Source of the DNA: Microcoleus sp. FACHB-831
GTDB lineage: Bacteria; Cyanobacteriota; Cyanobacteriia; Cyanobacteriales; FACHB-T130
Direction of reading: 5' to 3'
Assembly (NCBI RefSeq): GCF_014695585.1
Contig: NZ_JACJON010000067.1
Location: 186,001 to 250,000 of the forward strand
DNA length: 64,000 nt
Below are positions 13,101-20,021 of this stretch, in pieces. The translations under genes and the position numbers were made by a program. The notes under the pieces are model-generated. The model did no database searches and was not told where the DNA came from. It saw nothing but the letters and a program-made list of their open reading frames with translations. Within the stretch, counting starts at the first letter, position 1. Every line of letters begins with the position of its first letter.

Positions 13101-13960
13101 ATTATTTGGTTCCTTCCCAACAACTTTATAAGTGGTTGTTAGCGCCTATGGAAGCAGATTTACAAGCGCGGGGAATCGAAAATCTAGTCTTTTTGATGGA
13201 TGCAGGCTTGCGATCGCTACCAATCGCCGCTCTCTACAACGGTCAAGAATTCCTAGTAGAAAAATACAGCGTCAGCTTGATGCCCAGTCTCAGCTTGACA
13301 GATACGCGCTATGCTAACCTGCGTCAAGCAAAAGTTTTGGCGATGGGAGCCGACCGCTTAACGGGTGAAGCTCCGCTTCCCAGCGTACCCGTCGAGTTGC
13401 AGGCGATCGCAAGCGGTACAAACAAGTTTTTCCTCAACGAAGCTTTCACCTTAGATAATCTCAAAGCGCAGGTTCTGCAACAACCATTTGGCATTGTTCA
13501 CCTAGCCAGCCGCAGCGAATTTAATTCTGGGGTATTTAGCAATTCTTACCTGCGTCTGTGGGATACGAAATTAAGCTTAGATCTGGTGCGAGAGTTGGGT
13601 TGGAAAAACTCACAAGTAGAATTGTTGGTACTGAGTGCGAGTCGCTCGACGATGGGAGACGAGCAGGCGGAATTAGGCTTTGCTGGGTTAGCTATGCATA
13701 CTGGAGCAAAATCTGCTTTAGCCAGTTTGTGGTGTGGCAATGATGAGGGAACTTTAAGGCTGATAACAGATTTTTACGAGCAATTAAAAACAGCCCCAAT
13801 TAAAGCAGAAGCATTGCGGCGATCGCAGTTAGCCATGCTACAGGGAGGCGCTCAATCTGTAAGTACCAAAGTGTTGCCAGAAATAGCAAAACTCAAAGGC
13901 AAAGACCTCTCCCATCCTTACTACTGGGCTGCGTTCACCATGATTGGCAACCCTTGGTAA
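4103..13960 (+). CDS. Giant filamentous-haemagglutinin-type exoprotein with degenerate CHAT domain
   Basis: About 3,285 aa. A long basic leader is followed by a hydrophobic segment and an Ala-Gln-Ala cleavage site near residue 102. Next comes the two-partner-secretion (haemagglutination activity) domain, with the motif LFLMNPAGIVFG near residues 186-197. The centre is beta-helical repeat; from about 7680 to 11950 it is made of roughly seven copies of a 213-216-residue unit. The C-terminus is a CHAT domain homologous to that of the upstream gene. Here the catalytic His is Arg (codon 13511-13513, LASRSEF) and the Cys is Ser (codon 13640-13642, LSASRS), so it is probably a pseudo-protease. The outermost ATG is given. 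An internal ATG at 4169 follows a better purine-rich stretch and keeps the signal peptide, so it may be the true start. No TpsB outer-membrane partner lies in the window. Confidence 0.92.
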   Translation: MKNRYGYGILLKGVHLQVGINFMAVSQKNINLLVARNNSLKTFTIFSSRKKIESKSSKTYKKLNNSSSFSWYSSLAIAPLKAHLALLPCLAMGTLLCDSAQAQSIIPDANGTGTVVSPAGNRIDITGGTLSGNGQNLFHSFTEFGLTQDQIANFLSNDAIKNILGRVNGGNPSVINGLIQVTGGNSNLFLMNPAGIVFGQNARLNVQGDFTATTASGIGFANGWFNAYGLNNYAALDGNPSAFSFPASASGPITNSGNLAVNDGKNLSLVGSAVVNTGELKSPGGNITIAAVPGTNTVRIRKAGNVLSLELENPGAISPLSLPGLLTGGNVKAGEAAVSGTLDASGETGGVVQVLGSSVKLTGNALVNVSGDKGGGTALIGGDYQGNSKFNATTTSIDKGVTINADAGSSGNGGKVIAWADNSTSFLGFISAKGGENSGNGGFVEVSGKESLNFNGLVNLLAPQGQTGNLLLDPSNINIDGIDGGNATTQQIAASTLVSQLSLANVSLLADSSISVNSAIDATGNVSNNSLSLNAPNLNLNAPINVRGNLSLASSNGGQANVSVRNNVALNTSAAKGEMNLNALIQLENGASLSASTGGGNLNVGTVRGRNGENVALDSGTGTLTVQGRIGNGYELNSISLTGDRVNLNDFVSGKRVLLQPSTPSMSIGVGDGAPGDWNATANLSKFIDNFEQIVIGRADGTGPVTVNSISSIVDPVKIQSPGGTMVVNGFLTGVDNAAYELTAANITLNADITTPDQNIILNGNVTLAKDVELNTRERAPGDIIINGNVDGNHSLILSTGSGAITTKGTIGGSVPLTNLSFLGFNNNINVGNIGTPTTPGFTGTFNLNPGVQGNVTLIGDTYNATQANYLVANNRDLNINSGTTTTFYSNGSPLTINNTIRLAAGSSLGAVSGGGNITLGAVRGTRNADVTLDAGAGAVTAGAIGNPGEINAIKITADGIINLTDKVFGNTALLQPSSPAKDIAIGVGSVGSWNPTAALDKLQNGFSLITVGRADGFGNVAVSPLTVNDSLLIQSPGGAIAVNGQITGQGDASITLNSVGTILNAGITTADRDININSNVLVGQNVALDTGASGGGNINLNGAVDGPAALNLSAGTGDINAFGTIGGVTALTALNATGNNINVVNIGSAIASGVIGSNILTAKGDINIAGTNINAGSHAFTSGAGKTFNFVSGAKTNVISSGGAIAFNNGNIQLSNGSDLNVTSNGGNVALTNIQGTSHQDLAVNAGAGSVTVGAIGGGNGINTVDITALSGVNLYGNITTSDAAGNNVSLTGPVNLGTGITINTDTAGSDGNVAINGSINGNAPLAITAGSGNIGVTSTIGGAAALTSLDMSGANISVANIGTDAAAGVSGNTNLSATGSLNFTGTTVNANQQIYTAAAVNINAGAPVKFTSSGDAIAFNTSAVKLGDNSDLAINSNGGNISLPTVRGTSLESLSLNAGAGTIQVGAIGSGNEIKAVDITATGGVGLNGNITTGDAPGNNVTVTGPIQLGTDIKVSTDNATNDGNVTFNSTIDGAKTLEVQAGFGTINAVGAIGTTTPLNNLSFSAGNISINNLGTGTTPGVTGTTSLTAINDITFTGTNYNANAQNYTAKNFNLVAGAPTTFTSSNDPVSFNNGTAKLSDGTDLIVNSNGGNISVASVRGTSSEDVTLNAAGGSVSVGAIGSGNEINTVNVTGNSGITLKGNITTSDAAGNDVTLTGPVNIATGVTINTDNATTDGNVTFSSTINGPAGLTVTSGQGKISVPGTIGGATALENLNLTGDITLANIGTTTAAGVNGSTSLNSTNDLNFIGTTYNANGQNYTVAPGKNFNILAGAPTTFTSSNDAISFNTGTTKLANGSDLIVNSNGGNISLATVRGTSSEDVNITAAGGSVSVGAIGNADEINTVDIQGNAGITLNGDITTSDAAGNTVNLNGPVKLGTDIKIKTDNANTDGNININGTTDGNHALTLTAGKGTITTTGAIGSTAALNSLDVTGSNINIANIGTNAVAGVNGNTTINAEGDLNFTGTTYTANQQNYTVGVGRNFNMVAGAPTTFTSSNDAISFNVGTVQLKDGSDLTVNSNGGAIAMQDVRGTSSEDVNLNAAAGTVKVGAIGNGNEINTVDISGGGGVTLNGNITTSDAPGNNVTVNGPVTFPNDLKINTDNATNDGNININGGVNSDRSLTLTAGTGNIGVAGAIGSTTALSNIDFVGGNIAVNNIGSDAAEGVKGGVNLNASSNITFTGATVNANQQNYTAGKTFNIAAGAPTTFTSSGDAINFNNGKIQLGDNSDLIVSSNGGNIAIASVDGTSSEDLKLKAGSGSVNIGAIGSSNGINTVDIEADGGINLAGNIATSDAPENNVSFKGAVNVGGNITIDTDNATNDGNVNFSSTVDGNGGLTINSGGGSINFPDTIGGKTALSTLNLSAGNIALADIGTNSAEGVSGGTNISASNDINFNGKTYNANQQSYTAGNQFKVNSGETTNFTSSGDAISFKVGTIKLADGSDLVVTSNNGDIALSNVRGTSNETLKVQAGTGSVNVGAIGSGNEIAAIDIGGKGGITLNGDIKIADAPGNNITLNDPVKLGSDITINTDNATNDGNINFNGTLDGGKFLTLNAGSGEVAFNGIVGGKEALGGLIINNLGLLKIANGADMKLTGSFAQNGTGSVSTGGNIKAASIQFNSPISLTNAVSFDSKSNITINGKIEGNQNLSMTAGDAIAAREINTSATSGNAGTVTLKAKNDIEVNSINTQASGGGLGGKVDISTGKFLRVTGTFTDQNGQLASISTADGGAGGDIAMQHGGGIRNVPFVVGDATTNGTAAGITTSAGNIILPPKIIRRDYTQGNISITTPIPPAPPQITPASELEQSTSVPNAELDLVVAQLDEPFTRQFEQYGGANSKTPIKTITEARETLRQTEASTGVRAAFIYVVFASSTDAAEVASRTKNLKSQGQSSEEELELVIVTAQGQPIRKRVEGASRSQVLQVAKEFSTKLSNPKKTQDYLVPSQQLYKWLLAPMEADLQARGIENLVFLMDAGLRSLPIAALYNGQEFLVEKYSVSLMPSLSLTDTRYANLRQAKVLAMGADRLTGEAPLPSVPVELQAIASGTNKFFLNEAFTLDNLKAQVLQQPFGIVHLASRSEFNSGVFSNSYLRLWDTKLSLDLVRELGWKNSQVELLVLSASRSTMGDEQAELGFAGLAMHTGAKSALASLWCGNDEGTLRLITDFYEQLKTAPIKAEALRRSQLAMLQGGAQSVSTKVLPEIAKLKGKDLSHPYYWAAFTMIGNPW
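7680..11950 (+). repeat. Tandem ~640-bp coding repeats within the exoprotein
   Basis: The phrase FTSS(G/N)D followed by a short SF/AF/NF segment recurs with TTT codons at 8336, 8975, 9620, 10268, 10910 and 11552. The spacing is 639, 645, 648, 642 and 642 bp (213-216 codons). Each unit continues through a GTSSEDV-like segment, a GAIG..NEINTVDI segment, NITTSDA and a TDNAT.DGN segment. More diverged copies lie upstream near 7700 and 6780. The units look like intragenic duplications kept in frame. Confidence 0.85.
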
Positions 13961-14145
13961 TTACGATTTTGGATTTTGCCCCGTCGGAGTTTCTCCGCTG
14001 GGATGATTTTAGATTTTGGATTGGGGATGAAGTAGTTAATCCCCAATCGCAATCATCTTCTTTAACACCCAAACCAGAATTAGGCCATTAAATCGAGTTA
14101 GGAGTTTGTAAAGACGCAGATTTATCGCGTTATGAGTTATTAATT

Positions 14146-14190
14146 CAAAACTCAAAACTCAAAACTCAAAACTCAAAACTCAAAACTCAA
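14146..14190. repeat. Tandem heptamer repeat (CAAAACT x6)
   Basis: Six consecutive copies of CAAAACT start at 14146, 14153, 14160, 14167, 14174 and 14181, followed by a partial copy. This matches the short tandemly repeated (STRR) heptamers known from filamentous cyanobacteria. The array runs into the 3' end of the minus-strand hydrolase gene and encodes its last residues and stop codon. Confidence 0.9.
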
Positions 14191-15072
14191 CACCCAAGAC
14201 CGAATAAGCTCGTTAACTCGATCTGGCACTTCGTCATGAGGACAGTGACCCGCTCTTAAATAATGATCTGTAAGTTGAGGATAATATTCCCGGAATTTAG
14301 TGCCTCTTTCCTTGGCATTTATCCAGGGATCTGCTTCTCCCCACAGCATTAAAAGCGGACATTTTAGCTGTTGCAGCAACACGTCGATGTTTTCACCTTG
14401 GGGCGTTCTAAAAACTGAAGCAAACACTTTTTCCGCACCAACATCGCATGATGCACGATAAATTTCTTCTACCAACTGATCTGTTACTGCACTCTGGTCG
14501 AGATAAACATTCTTCAAAACTCTGCGAATAGTCGAACGTTGTCTAGTGTATTGGAACAACAGAAAACTCGCCCAAGATTGCTGAAAAATAGAAGTTCTTA
14601 CTTCCCCCAGCACTTTTTGGAAAGGATGAGGTTCCGGTGCAGGCTCGGTTCTGGTAAATGGCCCCGCGCTATTAATTAATATTAGACCCGCAGCAGATTC
14701 GGGACGCTGCGCTGCTAAGCACAAAGCTGCATAGCCGCCCAAGGAGTTTCCTGCCAATACCGCTGGTTGCCGAATAACTTGGGTGATGAAGTCATGCAAC
14801 TGATCGCGCCATAGGTCGCTGCCATACTGCAACTCAGGTTTGGCTGAACGCCCAAACCCCAGCAGATCGATAGCCCAAACTTCAAACTCGTTGCACAGTC
14901 CGCTAATATTTTTGCGCCAGTGGTCTGTGGAAGCACCAAAGCCATGAATTAATAGCAGTGGTGGGCGTCCCGGTTTGCGTTCTCCGGCTTTGATGTAGTA
15001 AATGGACTGCCCCCGCCACTGCCAGTAAATGCCGGGGATAGGGGCTGTATCGGCGACTGGAGTTGCCTGCAT
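14173..15072 (-). CDS. Alpha/beta-fold hydrolase
   Basis: 299 aa with a complete alpha/beta hydrolase layout. The oxyanion motif LIHGFGAS comes early, the nucleophile elbow is GNSLGG, the acid lies in LWGEADPW and the His in AGHCPHDEVPD near the end. The substrate cannot be named; cyanobacterial relatives are usually annotated only as alpha/beta hydrolase. A paralogue with the same spacing and the same GHCPHDE ending lies at 45124-46119. The last five residues (LSFEF) and the stop are encoded by the heptamer array at 14146-14190, so the original C-terminus may have been replaced. The gene is monocistronic by spacing. Confidence 0.88.
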   Translation of the reverse strand: MQATPVADTAPIPGIYWQWRGQSIYYIKAGERKPGRPPLLLIHGFGASTDHWRKNISGLCNEFEVWAIDLLGFGRSAKPELQYGSDLWRDQLHDFITQVIRQPAVLAGNSLGGYAALCLAAQRPESAAGLILINSAGPFTRTEPAPEPHPFQKVLGEVRTSIFQQSWASFLLFQYTRQRSTIRRVLKNVYLDQSAVTDQLVEEIYRASCDVGAEKVFASVFRTPQGENIDVLLQQLKCPLLMLWGEADPWINAKERGTKFREYYPQLTDHYLRAGHCPHDEVPDRVNELIRSWVLSFEF

Positions 15073-15388
15073 GGTTGAAAAATTGTTAATTAATGTTAAC
15101 TATTTTTTATTTTAGCCTTGGGCTATTCTTCCATTGGTCTGCCATTGGGCGGTATTCCGACCCGCTTCCCGCCCAATTACCGCATTGTGTAGGGAAAACG
15201 TACCCCTACCCCCATGTGCATTTGCGTCTTAAGTTAAGTTATTCAACATTCGCTTGATTAAATTGATGAAAAATCGGTAGCATAAGTTACAGAAATAAAT
15301 TTTTTTGTTGTCTACCGCTTTAGGCTGTCTCAAGGTAAAGAACATGAGTAAGCCGATGGGGGTGCTACTTACATAAGGAAAAAACAAG
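15073..15388. other. Intergenic region between divergent genes
   Basis: This 316-bp spacer separates the minus-strand hydrolase from a plus-strand small gene and should hold both promoters. I see no ORF and no strong inverted repeat. The only local signal is an AAGGA stretch about 10 nt before the ATG at 15389. Confidence 0.4.
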
Positions 15389-15676
15389 ATGAATAAAACT
15401 TCATACAGTACTGGATCTGTCCTAAATCTGGCTCGCCCCAAGCAAGTGCCACAGGCACCGTATCCCTTCAATTTTTGCGATTTTAAGGCAGACGAAACGC
15501 CGTCAGTGAAGGAAGAGGGCGGTGATATCTGGGTGAAGCTTCTAGAACTTCCCAGCGATTACAGCCATGATGAAGCGCTGTTACTTTGCGAACATTCAGA
15601 TGAGGAATGGGTAGCGTGGATTCCAAATCACGGTGAAGCTATACTGCACACAAGCCAGTTTTGCATTCCTCGGTAA
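15389..15676 (+). CDS. Conserved hypothetical protein, 95 aa
   Basis: I do not recognise a named family. The product is a 95-aa soluble protein with an acidic, tryptophan-containing C-terminal half (DIWVKLLELP, EEWVAWIPNHGEA) and no membrane segment or signal peptide. The start ATG is preceded by a Shine-Dalgarno-like AAGGA about 10 nt upstream. Amino-acid composition and codon use look like those of a real gene, and HIP1 sites flank it. It lies 155 bp before the first pentapeptide-repeat kinase, but the spacing does not force an operon. Confidence 0.7.
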   Translation: MNKTSYSTGSVLNLARPKQVPQAPYPFNFCDFKADETPSVKEEGGDIWVKLLELPSDYSHDEALLLCEHSDEEWVAWIPNHGEAILHTSQFCIPR

Positions 15677-15831
15677 TTGCGGGTATAAAATTCTGGGAAG
15701 GTGAGGCTGTGAAACGCGCTGAAGTGCATGAACTCGGCGATCGCATGAAGCTTTCTTGAAGGCGATCGCATTTGCCGATTTTGTTGCCAAGATGGTATGA
15801 AAGCGCGTCAGCCATAATCTTTACCATTATT

Positions 15832-17178
15832 ATGAGCAACTTCCCAGACTTTTCCGAGTTAGGCTATCAAGGCGAACGGGAACTAGGACACAATCGCTCC
15901 GGTGGTCGAGTCACCTATCTCGCTGTTAAAACCCCCCCTTTATCCCCCTCTAACCAAGGGAGGGATGAAGGGGGGGTTCCTGTTGTTATCAAGCAGTTTC
16001 AGTTTGCCAAATCCCATTCTTCGTGGTCGGACTACGAAACTTATCAACGAGAAATTCAACTGTTACAGCAGTTGAATCATCCCAGCATTCCCCGCTACAT
16101 CGATTCCTTTGAAACAAATGCTGGATTTTGCCTCGTACAAGAATATAAACAAGCCCCCTCGTTAGCGAAACCGCGCCAATTTACACCGCAAGAAATAAAA
16201 CAAATCGCGATCGCGCTCTTAGAAGTTTTAGTCTATCTGCAACAGCAAACTCCCCCAATAATTCACGGCGATATTAAACCAGAAAATATCCTCGTTGATG
16301 AAAACCTAAAAGTATACTTGGTAGATTTTGGCTTTGCCCGCACAGGAGGCGCCGAACTCGCTGCTAGCAGCGCCGTCAAAGGCACTTTGGGGTTTATGCC
16401 ACCAGAACAACTATTTAATCGTCAAGTCACTGAAGCATCCGATTTATATAGCCTTGGTGTCACCCTAATTTGCTTGCTGACTGGGACAAAATCAACCGAA
16501 CTCGGCAACTTAATTGATGAGAATTATCGCCTCAATTTCAAACATCTAGTGCCCCAACTAAGCCCGCAGTTTATTAGCTGGCTGGAAAAGATGACCGCAC
16601 TCAGCCTATGCGATCGCTACCCTAATGCAGCCGCTGCACTAGAAGCACTTCAAAGTATTAAAAACGTTGTAGGGAATGCAACAACTCAAGCTCAAGATAT
16701 CGTATTGCGTGGCGCAAATCTTACCAAGCAAGTTACGTTTCTAGGATTAGCCAGCATCAGCTTTATCGCCTTGTTGGGCACAACTTTAAATCTTTCCAAA
16801 ATGTCTACTACTGCTAAGAGGACAATTCCCACAGAAGCAGTAAGACAGTTACTAGAAAATCGTCACTGTCCGGGATGTAACTTAAAGAATGCCCAACTAC
16901 AAGGTATCTACCTTGCAGGTGCTAATCTAGGAGGCGCTAACTTAGTGCGTGCGGAACTAGGCGGTGCGAATCTACAGGATGCAAATCTGGGCGGTGCGGA
17001 CTTAGTGCGTGCAGATTTAAGAGGTGCAGATTTGAGGGGAACAGATTTAAGGGGTGCGGATCTTAAGGCTGCTGACTTGCGTGGTGCTGACTTAAGGGCT
17101 GCTAACCTTCTGGGTGCTGATATGCGGGGCGCGAAGCTGAAGGGGGCAAAAATGCCCGATAGTTCAATCCACGATTAA
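15832..17178 (+). CDS. Ser/Thr protein kinase with C-terminal pentapeptide repeats (HGD variant)
   Basis: 448 aa from the ATG at 15832. I chose that start because it opens MSNFPDF, exactly as in the paralogue at 17383. The kinase domain spans about residues 10-280: Lys54 in VVIKQF, the catalytic loop IIHGDIKPEN (His145-Gly146-Asp147), DFG in LVDFGFAR and an APE-like MPPEQL. The HRD arginine is Gly here (GGC; the paralogue has CGC), which makes it a non-RD kinase. It should still be able to catalyse, but activation-loop control is probably altered. A single membrane segment (about residues 301-323) is followed by about 15 pentapeptide repeats of the A(D/N)LxG type. Residues 34-49 are encoded by an inserted inverted repeat (15930-15978). 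Confidence 0.9.
   Translation: MSNFPDFSELGYQGERELGHNRSGGRVTYLAVKTPPLSPSNQGRDEGGVPVVIKQFQFAKSHSSWSDYETYQREIQLLQQLNHPSIPRYIDSFETNAGFCLVQEYKQAPSLAKPRQFTPQEIKQIAIALLEVLVYLQQQTPPIIHGDIKPENILVDENLKVYLVDFGFARTGGAELAASSAVKGTLGFMPPEQLFNRQVTEASDLYSLGVTLICLLTGTKSTELGNLIDENYRLNFKHLVPQLSPQFISWLEKMTALSLCDRYPNAAAALEALQSIKNVVGNATTQAQDIVLRGANLTKQVTFLGLASISFIALLGTTLNLSKMSTTAKRTIPTEAVRQLLENRHCPGCNLKNAQLQGIYLAGANLGGANLVRAELGGANLQDANLGGADLVRADLRGADLRGTDLRGADLKAADLRGADLRAANLLGADMRGAKLKGAKMPDSSIHD
15930..15978. repeat. C/G-rich inverted repeat inserted in frame in a kinase gene
   Basis: The left arm starts AACCCCCCCTTTATCCC and the right arm is its near-perfect reverse complement ending GGGGGGGTT; the loop is about 8-10 nt. 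It adds the residues KTPPLSPSNQGRDEGGVP between beta strands 2 and 3 of the kinase, where the paralogue at 17383 has only SSKTQQS. It looks like a small palindromic (REP/MITE-type) element that has become coding. Confidence 0.8.
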
Positions 17179-17382
17179 AGCATTTTTGGTAATTAACAAA
17201 CCTACTAAGGGCGAACATAAGATTCGCCCTTACTTGTGTTGAGAGGGGACAGGGGATGGGAAACTTTTGCAGGCAATTTTGCAGTCAAGAACGATTAAGC
17301 TATGACGCGCTAAGTAGAAGGTTTTACGTTTAATTGTGTCCGCCTACTTAAGCGATCGCAACCTATCTCCATCCCTACACTT

Positions 17383-18768
17383 ATGAGCAACTTCCCAGAC
17401 TTTTCCCGCTACGGCTATCAAGTCGAAACTGAGTTAGGGCAAAACCGCACTGGCGGTCGAATCACCTACAAAGCTTTCAGTAGCAAAACTCAACAATCGG
17501 TTGTTATTAAGCAGTTTCAGTTTGCCAAATCTGGTGCTAACTGGTCAGAATACCAAGCGCATCAGCAAGAAATTAAATTGCTGCAAAAGCTAAATCATCC
17601 CAGCATCCCCCGTTACCTCGATTGCTTTGAAACGAGCGCTGGATTTTGCCTGGTACAGGATTATAAACACGCCCCTTCATTAGCCCATCCGCGATCCTTT
17701 ACGCCAGAAGAAATTAAACAGATTGCGATCGCGCTCTTAGAAGTCTTAGTTTATCTGCAACAACAATATCCCCCGATCATTCACCGCGATATCAAACCAG
17801 AAAATATCCTTGTGGATGAGCAAATGCAGGTTTACTTAGTCGATTTTGGTTTCGCCCGCGCAGGCGGCGGTCAAGTCGCTGCTAGCAGCGCCATTAAAGG
17901 CACGTTGGGTTTTATGCCGCCAGAACAGCTATTTAATCGCCAACTAACCACAGCATCAGACTTATATGGTCTTGGCGCGACGCTGATATGCTTGCTGACT
18001 AAGACGAAATCAACTGAAGTTGGCAATTTAATTGATGAAACTTATAGCATCAACTTCAAGCCATTGGTAACGCAGTTGAATCCACAGTTTATTAACTGGC
18101 TGGAAAAAATGGTTGCACCCAGCCTAAAAAATCGCTTTGATAATGCTGCGGCTGCTCTAGAATCGCTCAAATCGATTGAGGTTAATCGTGCGAGGCTTGT
18201 AGCGAGTCCTATGAAACCAAAAACTATAGCCGCTGCTGTATTGCTGACGAGTTTATGCTTTATGAGCGCGATCGCGCTGCCAAATTTCCTCAAGCAAGGG
18301 CGCGTTGCTCGCTTGCTGGAAACTAAACAGTGCCCGGAGTGTGACCTCAGCGATGTCAACTTGGAGGGTGCAGATCTAGAGGGTGCGAACCTCGTCAACG
18401 CCAATCTAGCCAATGCCAAACTTCGTGGCGCCCAACTACAGGGTGCAAAACTTCGGGGTGCAGAGCTTAGAGCTGCACAGCTACAGGGCGCTAACCTACA
18501 GGGTGCAAAACTTCGGGGCGCTGACTTACAAGCTGCTGACCTGAATGGCGCTTATCTAGGGTGTGACGATGTGAGTTTTAACCTTGATGCCAACGACGAG
18601 GGTGCAAACCTAAGCTTCAAACTGGGTAACGACGTTAAGGTTAACCTGAATGCTAGCGATAGGGGCGTCAACTTTGGTTTCAACATGGATGATAACTCAG
18701 GGTGTGCCGACCTAAAGGGCGCCAATTTACAGGATGCTACGATGCCTGATGGCTCGATCCACGATTAG
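17383..18768 (+). CDS. Ser/Thr protein kinase with C-terminal pentapeptide repeats (HRD form)
   Basis: 461 aa and paralogous to the gene 204 bp upstream over its whole length. The kinase domain has Lys43 in [16 protein letters not shown] (His134-Arg135-Asp136), LVDFGFAR and MPPEQL. A membrane segment near residues 285-305 leads to pentapeptide repeats ([13 protein letters not shown] and similar). The repeats are broken by about 55 residues rich in Asp and Asn (near residues 392-443) before they resume and end MPDGSIHD, the same tail motif as the paralogue. It is likely a membrane-anchored signalling kinase; the substrates are unknown. The two genes are probably a tandem duplication. Start choice follows the identical MSNFPDF opening. 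Confidence 0.92.
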   Translation: MSNFPDFSRYGYQVETELGQNRTGGRITYKAFSSKTQQSVVIKQFQFAKSGANWSEYQAHQQEIKLLQKLNHPSIPRYLDCFETSAGFCLVQDYKHAPSLAHPRSFTPEEIKQIAIALLEVLVYLQQQYPPIIHRDIKPENILVDEQMQVYLVDFGFARAGGGQVAASSAIKGTLGFMPPEQLFNRQLTTASDLYGLGATLICLLTKTKSTEVGNLIDETYSINFKPLVTQLNPQFINWLEKMVAPSLKNRFDNAAAALESLKSIEVNRARLVASPMKPKTIAAAVLLTSLCFMSAIALPNFLKQGRVARLLETKQCPECDLSDVNLEGADLEGANLVNANLANAKLRGAQLQGAKLRGAELRAAQLQGANLQGAKLRGADLQAADLNGAYLGCDDVSFNLDANDEGANLSFKLGNDVKVNLNASDRGVNFGFNMDDNSGCADLKGANLQDATMPDGSIHD

Positions 18769-18833
18769 GATTTTAGGGGCTGGCGACGGGGAGAATTTTC
18801 ATTATTCTTGTTTCTTCCCGATCCCCAATCCCT

Positions 18834-19904
18834 TTACTTCAGTTCTGGATGCGCTGTTACAGCAGGTGGCGGAGTACACAGGCTGTTAATCGCGGCAATC
18901 ATTTGATACAAGCGCCCAAAGCCTCTTTGGTTGAAGTACAAAACCAAGCGGGGTAGGTCTAGAGTTTCATCGCCTGCTTCTTCGGGAAACGCCTGAGTTT
19001 TTTCAATTTGTCCCTTTACTAGGATGTCTTTAAATTGAGCATTCAGATGTTCTACACAGGCATCGGATATTTCTGTCTTGAGGCGGATGACAAATTTATC
19101 TTGCACAAAGCGGCTTGAGTGATAAACCCGGTAAAAGCTATTGATCGCCTCGCACGCTACGTCTAAGTTATCTGTAATTGTGTAAAGGCTGGGATCGTCG
19201 GGACTGACTAAACCAGTTTTGACTAAGTTTTTGCGAATATACGCATCCCATTCTTGCCAGTATGTACCGCCGGGACGGTCGATTAATACCATAGGCACGG
19301 GGCCATATCTTCCAGTTTGGCAGAGCGTCAAGCACTCTAAGGCTTCGTCTTGAGTGCCAAAACCGCCGGGGAAGAGAGCGATCGCATCGCTTTCCCTCAG
19401 AAAAAACAGCTTCCTCGTGAAAAAATACTTAAACGGAATCAGCTTGGGATCTCCCTCAATAAAAGGATTTGCCCCTTGCTCAAACGGTAGCTGAATATTC
19501 AAACCAAAAGACTTTTCTGCACCCGCGCCTTCATTCCCCGCCTGCATGATCCCGCCGCCAGCTCCCGTCATCACCATGTATCCCTGCTGCGTCACATAAC
19601 GAGCGAAGTCTACAGCCATGCGATATTCCCCGCTTTCTGGTGAAACGCGAGCCGAACCAAAAATAGTCACTTTGCGGACGTGTCGATAGGGATAAAAGAC
19701 TTGAAACCCCCGCTCCATATCTTGCAGGGATGCACTTAATATTTTCCAGTCCAACCGATCGATCTCGCTCCCAGCAATCCGCACTAAGGTACTCAGTGCC
19801 CGTTGAATCCATTTGCCATTCTTTAGGGAAGGCAACTGCTCAATCAGTGCAGCTATGTCTGTCTCTAGCGACTCAAGCTCAGTGGTAGGAGGAGTGATGG
19901 TCAT
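18834..19904 (-). CDS. LOG-family / TIGR00730 Rossmann-fold protein
   Basis: 356 aa from the ATG at 19904; a TTG four codons earlier is in frame but weaker. The core has VTIFGSARV, MTGAGGGIMQAGNEGA and PGGFGTQDE. These are the lysine decarboxylase-like (LOG) nucleotide-binding motifs found in cytokinin riboside 5'-monophosphate phosphoribohydrolases. The protein is longer than small LOG enzymes, with an N-terminal helical extension (about 70 residues) and a C-terminal extension (about 90), as in the longer LOG-like group common in cyanobacteria. True substrate uncertain: AMP or a related nucleotide hydrolase is the best guess. It is convergent with the kinase gene, with 65 bp between them. 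Confidence 0.85.
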   Translation of the reverse strand: MTITPPTTELESLETDIAALIEQLPSLKNGKWIQRALSTLVRIAGSEIDRLDWKILSASLQDMERGFQVFYPYRHVRKVTIFGSARVSPESGEYRMAVDFARYVTQQGYMVMTGAGGGIMQAGNEGAGAEKSFGLNIQLPFEQGANPFIEGDPKLIPFKYFFTRKLFFLRESDAIALFPGGFGTQDEALECLTLCQTGRYGPVPMVLIDRPGGTYWQEWDAYIRKNLVKTGLVSPDDPSLYTITDNLDVACEAINSFYRVYHSSRFVQDKFVIRLKTEISDACVEHLNAQFKDILVKGQIEKTQAFPEEAGDETLDLPRLVLYFNQRGFGRLYQMIAAINSLCTPPPAVTAHPELK

Positions 19905-20021
19905 TACTTGTCTCAAAGCGGGACTCTATTCTAGCTAGATTTAGGGGCGATCTGGTAGCCTTTTGTATCAAAGAATACTAAATTTATGTTGCCTTGTTAG
20001 CCTGCCCCAGCAGTAAAATGC

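Noticed and set aside
4103-13960. Many long minus-strand ORFs under the exoprotein repeats (for example 9565-10197 and 8929-9555)
   Set aside because: They are antisense shadows of a regular repeat. Their products are Pro/Leu/Ala-rich, repeat with the same period and have no recognisable domains.
15229-15471. 80-codon minus-strand ORF
   Set aside because: It overlaps the start of the better supported 95-aa plus-strand gene and reads like its shadow.
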